Positions 21,649-25,341 of a stretch of DNA of 25,341 nt are shown piece after piece. The notes under the pieces are model-generated. The model made no database searches. It was not told where the DNA came from and was given only the letters and a program-made list of their open reading frames with translations. Every line of letters begins with the position of its first letter. Position 1 is the first letter of the stretch. Origin of the DNA: an uncultured Eubacteriales bacterium (GTDB taxonomy: Bacteria > Bacillota > Clostridia > Oscillospirales > Oscillospiraceae); NCBI GenBank assembly GCA_900549865.1, contig URPU01000027.1, positions 1 to 25,341 on the forward strand. The letters are read 5' to 3'. Position numbers and translations under genes: made by a program.

Positions 21649-21948
21649 ATGACTGCACGCTTTGAAAACAGCTTCAACATGACCGGCTCATGCACCCGCT
21701 GCAATGAGTCTTGCTGCGCGTCCTCTTCCTGCGCCGGCAACGCCGCGGCGATGAATACGGCCCTCCTGCTTACTATGGACACTGTTATTGCAGTGTCCAT
21801 TTTTGCTGTTCTTTTCGCCATTATCGGCATTATAGGCATAGTTATAATATCCGCCGCAATAATACTTTGCGTCGTTATTATACGCATACGCCTTTCCCAG
21901 TCAATACGGCTGAACACGGCCCCGGCGCCGCTGATTTCATACACGTGA
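21649..21948 (+). CDS. Unrecognised Cys-rich small membrane protein
   Basis: The 99-residue protein is not one I recognise. The N-terminal 30 residues are hydrophilic with five cysteines (C15, C18, C22, C23, C28: the CTRC, CC and C pattern), suggesting metal, Fe-S or disulfide chemistry. Residues about 44-80 are very hydrophobic (isoleucine-rich, with C74), enough for one long or two short membrane helices, and a basic-polar tail follows. Reality is supported by an AGGGAG Shine-Dalgarno 8 bases upstream, a strong promoter and its own strong terminator. A terminator-like hairpin lies inside the frame (21775-21804), so a regulatory-RNA interpretation is possible. It is a single-gene unit between the exonuclease and the liv operon. 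Confidence 0.65.
   Translation: MTARFENSFNMTGSCTRCNESCCASSSCAGNAAAMNTALLLTMDTVIAVSIFAVLFAIIGIIGIVIISAAIILCVVIIRIRLSQSIRLNTAPAPLISYT
21775..21804 (+). terminator. Terminator-like hairpin inside the small membrane protein gene
   Basis: Perfect 10-bp inverted repeat ATGGACACTG / CAGTGTCCAT with loop TTATTG, directly followed by T's (21800-21804). It lies in codons 43-52 of the small ORF. It may act as an attenuator or pause site, or be an accidental product of the codons. Confidence 0.55.
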
Positions 21949-21966
21949 GATAAACGCGTATACTTC

Positions 21967-22004
21967 AAATCGGCTCCGACCTGTTTGGTCGGGGCCGATT
22001 TTTT
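21967..22004 (+). terminator. Strong terminator before the liv operon
   Basis: A stem of about 14 bp (AATCGGCTCCGACC with GGTCGGGGCCGATT, one wobble) and a T-run at 21999-22004. It ends only 30 bases before the ATG of the binding-protein gene, leaving little room for a separate promoter; TTGGTC at 21985 with TATAAA at 22006 (15-bp spacer) is the best candidate and overlaps the hairpin. Confidence 0.93.
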
Positions 22005-22034
22005 GTATAAATAGACTTTTCAAGGAGAAACAAA

Positions 22035-23327
22035 ATGAAAAAATTCGTATCGCTTTTCATGGTCATGGCCATGTGCGTGTGCATGATGGCAGGCTGCGGC
22101 AGCGCAAGCGCCCCCGCAGCAGAGGCGACCCCCGCCGCCGAGAGCACAACTGACGGCAGCGCGGCATTCAAGTTCGGCGGGGTCGGCCCGCTCACCGGCG
22201 CCGCCGCTATCTACGGACAGGCCGTCAAAAACGGCGAGCAGATCGCCGTGGACGAGATCAACGCCGCGGGCGGCATCAACGGCTACCCAGTGGAGTTGAA
22301 GTTTGAGGACGACGTTGCCGACGGCGAGACCGCCGTGAACGCGTACAACAACCTGCTCGACTGGGGAATGCAGGTTCTCGCAGGCCCCGTCACCACAGGC
22401 TCCTCCATCTCCGTCGCGGCGAAGGCCTATGAGGATCACGTATTCATGCTGACGCCGTCCGCCTCCTCCCCCGACGTGACTGATGGGAAGGACAACGTGT
22501 TCCAGCTCTGCTTCACCGACCCCAACCAGGGCAGCGGCTCTGCGACCTATATGGCGGCCAACATGCCTGAAAGCAAGATCGCCGTCATCTACAAGAATGA
22601 CGACGCGTACTCCCAGGGCATCCACGACACCTTTGTTTCCGAGGCCGCCGCGCTCGGTCTTGAGATCGTTTACGAGGGCACCTTCAACGCAAGCAACGAG
22701 TCAGACTTCTCCGTGCAGCTCACCGGCGCGCAGACTGCCGGGGCCGACCTCGTGTTCCTGCCCATCTACTACCAGCCCGCTTCCATCATCCTCACGCAGG
22801 CAAACGCAATGGGCTATGCCCCCACGTTCTTCGGCGTTGACGGCATGGACGGCATCCTCGCGCTGGACAACTTCGACCTTGGTCTTGCAGAGGGCGTCAT
22901 GGTGCTGACCCCGTTCTCCGCGGATGCGGAGGATGAGCTGACGCAGAGCTTCGTTGCGGAGTACACCGCGCGCTGCGGCGAGACGCCCAACCAGTTTGCC
23001 GCCGACGCATACGACGTTATCTACGCGCTCAAGGCCGCGCTTGAAAGCGCAGGCTGCACGCCCGACATGTCCGCCGAGGAGCTGTGCGACGCGCTGACCG
23101 GCGTATTCCCCACCATCAGCTTTGACGGCCTGACCGGCACCGGCATGACGTGGAACGCCAACGGCGAGGTCAGCAAGCTGCCCGCGGCCGTCGTCATCAA
23201 GGGCGGCGTGTACGTCTCCGCCAACGCCGCCGCGGCAGAGGGCGAGGATGCAGCGGCTGAGGAAGCGCCCGCCGAGGGCGAGGCTTCCGATGAGGCCGAA
23301 GCGCCCGCCGAGGGCGCGGAGGGCTGA
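22035..23327 (+). CDS. Branched-chain amino-acid ABC transporter substrate-binding lipoprotein
   Basis: The 430-residue type I periplasmic-binding protein (LivJ/LivK-like) is anchored by a lipobox: residues 1-20 are the signal peptide (MKKFVSLFMVMAMCVCMMAG) and C21 is the lipidated cysteine. The family opening GGVGPLTGAAAIYGQAVKNGEQIAVDEINAAGGINGYPVELKFEDD is clear, as are the two-lobe pattern motifs VITTG-like and AVIYKNDDAYSQG. The C terminus (about 397-430) is an acidic A/E/P/G/D/S stretch, low in complexity and unusual for the family; its role is unknown. AAGGAG lies 7 bases before the ATG. It heads the operon before the permease genes. The substrate could be a branched-chain or other amino acid. 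Confidence 0.93.
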   Translation: MKKFVSLFMVMAMCVCMMAGCGSASAPAAEATPAAESTTDGSAAFKFGGVGPLTGAAAIYGQAVKNGEQIAVDEINAAGGINGYPVELKFEDDVADGETAVNAYNNLLDWGMQVLAGPVTTGSSISVAAKAYEDHVFMLTPSASSPDVTDGKDNVFQLCFTDPNQGSGSATYMAANMPESKIAVIYKNDDAYSQGIHDTFVSEAAALGLEIVYEGTFNASNESDFSVQLTGAQTAGADLVFLPIYYQPASIILTQANAMGYAPTFFGVDGMDGILALDNFDLGLAEGVMVLTPFSADAEDELTQSFVAEYTARCGETPNQFAADAYDVIYALKAALESAGCTPDMSAEELCDALTGVFPTISFDGLTGTGMTWNANGEVSKLPAAVVIKGGVYVSANAAAAEGEDAAAEEAPAEGEASDEAEAPAEGAEG

Positions 23328-23348
23328 CGCATCCGCAAAAAGCACGGG

Positions 23349-23449
23349 TCTGCCGGAAGGCCGCAGGGCCTTCCGGCGGACAGTCCGCGGTCTTTGCACA
23401 GGCGGTAAATAACTGCGGCAAACGGCTTTCGGTTTTGCCGTATGTGCAA
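23349..23449 (+). other. Structured RNA region between the binding-protein and livH genes
   Basis: Within this 155-base gap, one hairpin has a 14-bp stem (23349-23380, loop GCAG, no T-run). A second, nested structure has outer TTGCACA/TGTGCAA arms (23394-23400 and 23443-23449) enclosing CGGCAAA/TTTGCCG. They look like mRNA stabilising or processing elements that could raise binding-protein yield over permease. Confidence 0.65.
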
Positions 23450-23482
23450 GGGCCGCAGCATTATAGAGAGAGGACAAAGCAC

Positions 23483-24361
23483 ATGGAATTTCTTTCGTAT
23501 CTGGTGAGCGGGATATCGCTTGGCAGCGTGTACGCCATTATCGCGCTGGGCTACACAATGGTGTACGGCATCGCAAAGATGCTGAACTTCGCCCACGGCG
23601 ACATCATCATGGTGGGCGGCTATATCTCCCTTATGGCGATGAGTTCGTTCGGTCTGCCGTCATGGCTGGCGGTGCTGCTGGCGATGCTGGTGTGCACGGT
23701 GCTGGGCATTCTTATAGAGGGGCTTGCATACAAGCCCCTGCGTTCCGCCCCGTCGCTGGCCGTGCTTATCACGGCGATCGGCGTGAGCTACTTTTTGCAG
23801 AACTCCGCGCTTTTGATCTGGGGCGCAAGCCCTAAGGCCTACACTCCCGTCGTGACGGGCTCGTTCAAGCTCTTCGGCGGACAGCTCACGGTGTCCTACG
23901 TGTCACTTCTAACCGTGGCGGCGTGCGTTGTCATCATGCTGGCGCTGACGGCATTCACGGCCAAGAGCAAGATGGGCAAGGCCATGCGCGCCTGCTCGGA
24001 GGATAAGAGCGCCGCCCAGCTTATGGGTATCAACGTCAACCGCACGATCTCCCTGACCTTCGCTATCGGCTCAGCGCTGGCGGCGGTGGCGGGCGTGCTG
24101 CTGTGCTCCTCATACACGTCGCTGATGCCGACGACGGGCTCCATGCCGGGCATAAAGGCCTTCACGGCCGCGGTTTTCGGCGGGATAGGCTCCATCCCCG
24201 GCGCATTCCTCGGCGGGATACTGCTGGGCATAATCGAGTCGATGGCAAAGGCGTATATCTCCACACAGCTTGCAAACTCCATAGTATTCGCCGTGCTCAT
24301 CGTGACGCTACTGGTGCGTCCTGCGGGGCTTCTGGGCAAATACGTGCCGGAGAAGGTCTGA
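23483..24361 (+). CDS. livH: Branched-chain amino-acid ABC transporter permease LivH
   Basis: The 292-residue membrane protein of the LivH family has multiple hydrophobic segments and the family signatures ISLGSVYAIIALGYTMVYGIAKMLNFAHGD at the N terminus, MRACSEDKSAAQLMGINVNRTISLTFAIG (coupling loop for the ATPase) and GIGSIPGAFLGGILLGIIES near the C terminus. The start at 23483 is preceded by AGAGAGG 9 bases upstream; an in-frame ATG at 23435 lies in the structured leader. It ends 10 bases before livM. The two ATPase genes (livG, livF) would be expected beyond the window. Confidence 0.95.
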   Translation: MEFLSYLVSGISLGSVYAIIALGYTMVYGIAKMLNFAHGDIIMVGGYISLMAMSSFGLPSWLAVLLAMLVCTVLGILIEGLAYKPLRSAPSLAVLITAIGVSYFLQNSALLIWGASPKAYTPVVTGSFKLFGGQLTVSYVSLLTVAACVVIMLALTAFTAKSKMGKAMRACSEDKSAAQLMGINVNRTISLTFAIGSALAAVAGVLLCSSYTSLMPTTGSMPGIKAFTAAVFGGIGSIPGAFLGGILLGIIESMAKAYISTQLANSIVFAVLIVTLLVRPAGLLGKYVPEKV

Positions 24362-24371
24362 GGTGACGAAC

Positions 24372-25341
24372 ATGAAAAAGCTGAAAAAATCCACAAAGGT
24401 CGATTTTGCGACATATCTGGGCGTCACACTGGCCTTTATTGTGCTGACAGTCCTTAAGAGCAACGGTATGCTGACCCGTTCGCTGACGGGGCAGCTGGTG
24501 CCGATATGCTGCTACATCGTGATGGCCGTGTCGCTGAACCTGACGGTCGGCATTCTGGGCGAGCTGAGCCTTGGACACGCGGGCTTTATGAGCATCGGCG
24601 CTTTTTCCGGCGTTATAACGGCAATGAGCCTGCAAAGCGCCGTTCCCTCCGCTGCGGTGCGGCTGGTGCTGGCGCTCGTCGTGGGCGCGGTATTCGCCGC
24701 CATGGCCGGGTTTATTGTGGGCATGCCGGTGCTGCGGCTGCGCGGCGACTATCTGGCGATAGTGACGCTGGCCGCGGGCGAGATCATCAAGGAGCTTATA
24801 AACTGCCTTATCGTCGGCCGCGACGAGAACGGCCTGCACATCATCTTCAACGCCTCCGGCGCGAAGAGCGTGAACGACCTCGGTCTTTCCGAAACGGGCA
24901 AGGTGATAATCAAGGGCGCGCAGGGCGCGACGGGCACGCAGACCATCGCAAGCTTCACGGCGGGCTTCATCCTCATCATGCTGACGCTCGTCATCGTGTT
25001 CAACCTCATCCACAGCCGCTCCGGACGGGCCATCATGGCGCTGCGCGACAACCGCATCGCCGCGGAGTCCGTCGGCATAAACATCACGAAGTACAAGCTC
25101 ATGGCCTTCGTCACGTCGGCGGCGCAGGCGGGCGCGGCAGGTGCGCTGTACGGGCTGAATTTTTCAAACCTCACCTCGACGAAATTTGACTTCAACACAT
25201 CCATCCTCGTGCTGGTGTTCGTGGTGCTGGGCGGACTGGGCAACATCTGGGGCTCCATCGTGTCCGCGGCGGTGCTGACGATACTTCCGGAGGCGCTGCG
25301 CGGCTTCGACGATTACAGGATGCTGGTGTACGCGGTGGTGC
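24372..25341 (+). CDS. livM: Branched-chain amino-acid ABC transporter permease LivM, 3' end outside the window
   Basis: Reading from the ATG at 24372 is open to the window edge, 323 codons. It begins MKKLKKSTKVDFATYLG and has LivM signatures: NLTVGILGELSLGHAGFMSIGAF, LRLRGDYLAIVTLAAGEIIKELI (residues about 125-140), LIHSRSGRAIMALRDNRIAAESVGINITKYK (coupling loop) and FVVLGGLGNIWGSIVSAAVLTILPE. GAGGTGA 5 bases upstream of the ATG and a 10-base gap from livH indicate an operon. The missing end is only a few to some tens of codons by family length. Confidence 0.95.
   Translation, partial: MKKLKKSTKVDFATYLGVTLAFIVLTVLKSNGMLTRSLTGQLVPICCYIVMAVSLNLTVGILGELSLGHAGFMSIGAFSGVITAMSLQSAVPSAAVRLVLALVVGAVFAAMAGFIVGMPVLRLRGDYLAIVTLAAGEIIKELINCLIVGRDENGLHIIFNASGAKSVNDLGLSETGKVIIKGAQGATGTQTIASFTAGFILIMLTLVIVFNLIHSRSGRAIMALRDNRIAAESVGINITKYKLMAFVTSAAQAGAAGALYGLNFSNLTSTKFDFNTSILVLVFVVLGGLGNIWGSIVSAAVLTILPEALRGFDDYRMLVYAVV

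Overview
The window looks like chromosomal DNA of a GC-rich, spore-forming gut-type Clostridia, most likely Oscillospirales/Oscillospiraceae-like. The basis is Gram-positive Shine-Dalgarno sequences (AGGAGG type), a BofA sporulation protein, a FeoB-associated Cys-rich small protein, the GGGtGRT/NifU-like pair, and the general protein style. The exact genus cannot be read from the sequence. No rRNA, tRNA, CRISPR array, prophage or transposase was seen.

Layout. 1-5692 (minus strand): a compact run trmL - pgk - tpiA - gpmI - NifU-like scaffold - GGGtGRT protein (cut by the window edge), i.e. lower glycolysis followed by an Fe-S-related pair. 5806-8076 (plus): a PflX-like radical SAM protein and an FMN-dependent alpha-hydroxy-acid oxidizing enzyme, each behind a good promoter. 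7930-8286: a gene-free convergent junction with a 6-copy 10-bp tandem repeat, a terminator, an 11-copy 14-bp periodic array built on TTATGT, and the opposing terminator. 8287-12936: a ferrous-iron locus with a DtxR-type regulator (minus) facing feoA-feoA-feoB, a 58-residue FeoB-associated Cys-rich membrane protein, a divergent Cys-rich DtxR-like regulator and an HMA-domain metallochaperone. Sites of the form GGTTA-N8-TAACC mark the feo promoter region and the start codon of the second regulator. 13008-15998: a cell-surface O-acylation pair (MBOAT acyltransferase plus SGNH-type partner). 16264-16524: bofA. 16517-16606: a second convergent junction, with a 3-copy TTATGT array of the same 14-bp period. 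16619-20296 (minus): two tandem MgtC/SapB proteins, a YjjG-type HAD phosphatase and murF. 20478-21461: a DEDDh exonuclease. 21649-21948: an unrecognised Cys-rich small membrane protein containing a terminator-like hairpin inside its reading frame. 22035-25341: a branched-chain amino-acid ABC transporter (lipoprotein binding protein, LivH, LivM cut by the window edge).

The most unusual signal is the pair of TTATGT arrays. Both have exactly 14-bp spacing and an otherwise variable A/T-rich 8-bp spacer. Both lie between convergent genes and stop exactly where the U-tract of the minus-strand gene's terminator begins. The only two convergent junctions in the window both carry one, and no other intergenic region does. 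The first and the last two units of the two arrays also resemble each other, which suggests a defined element with variable internal copy number. I do not know a named family that matches.
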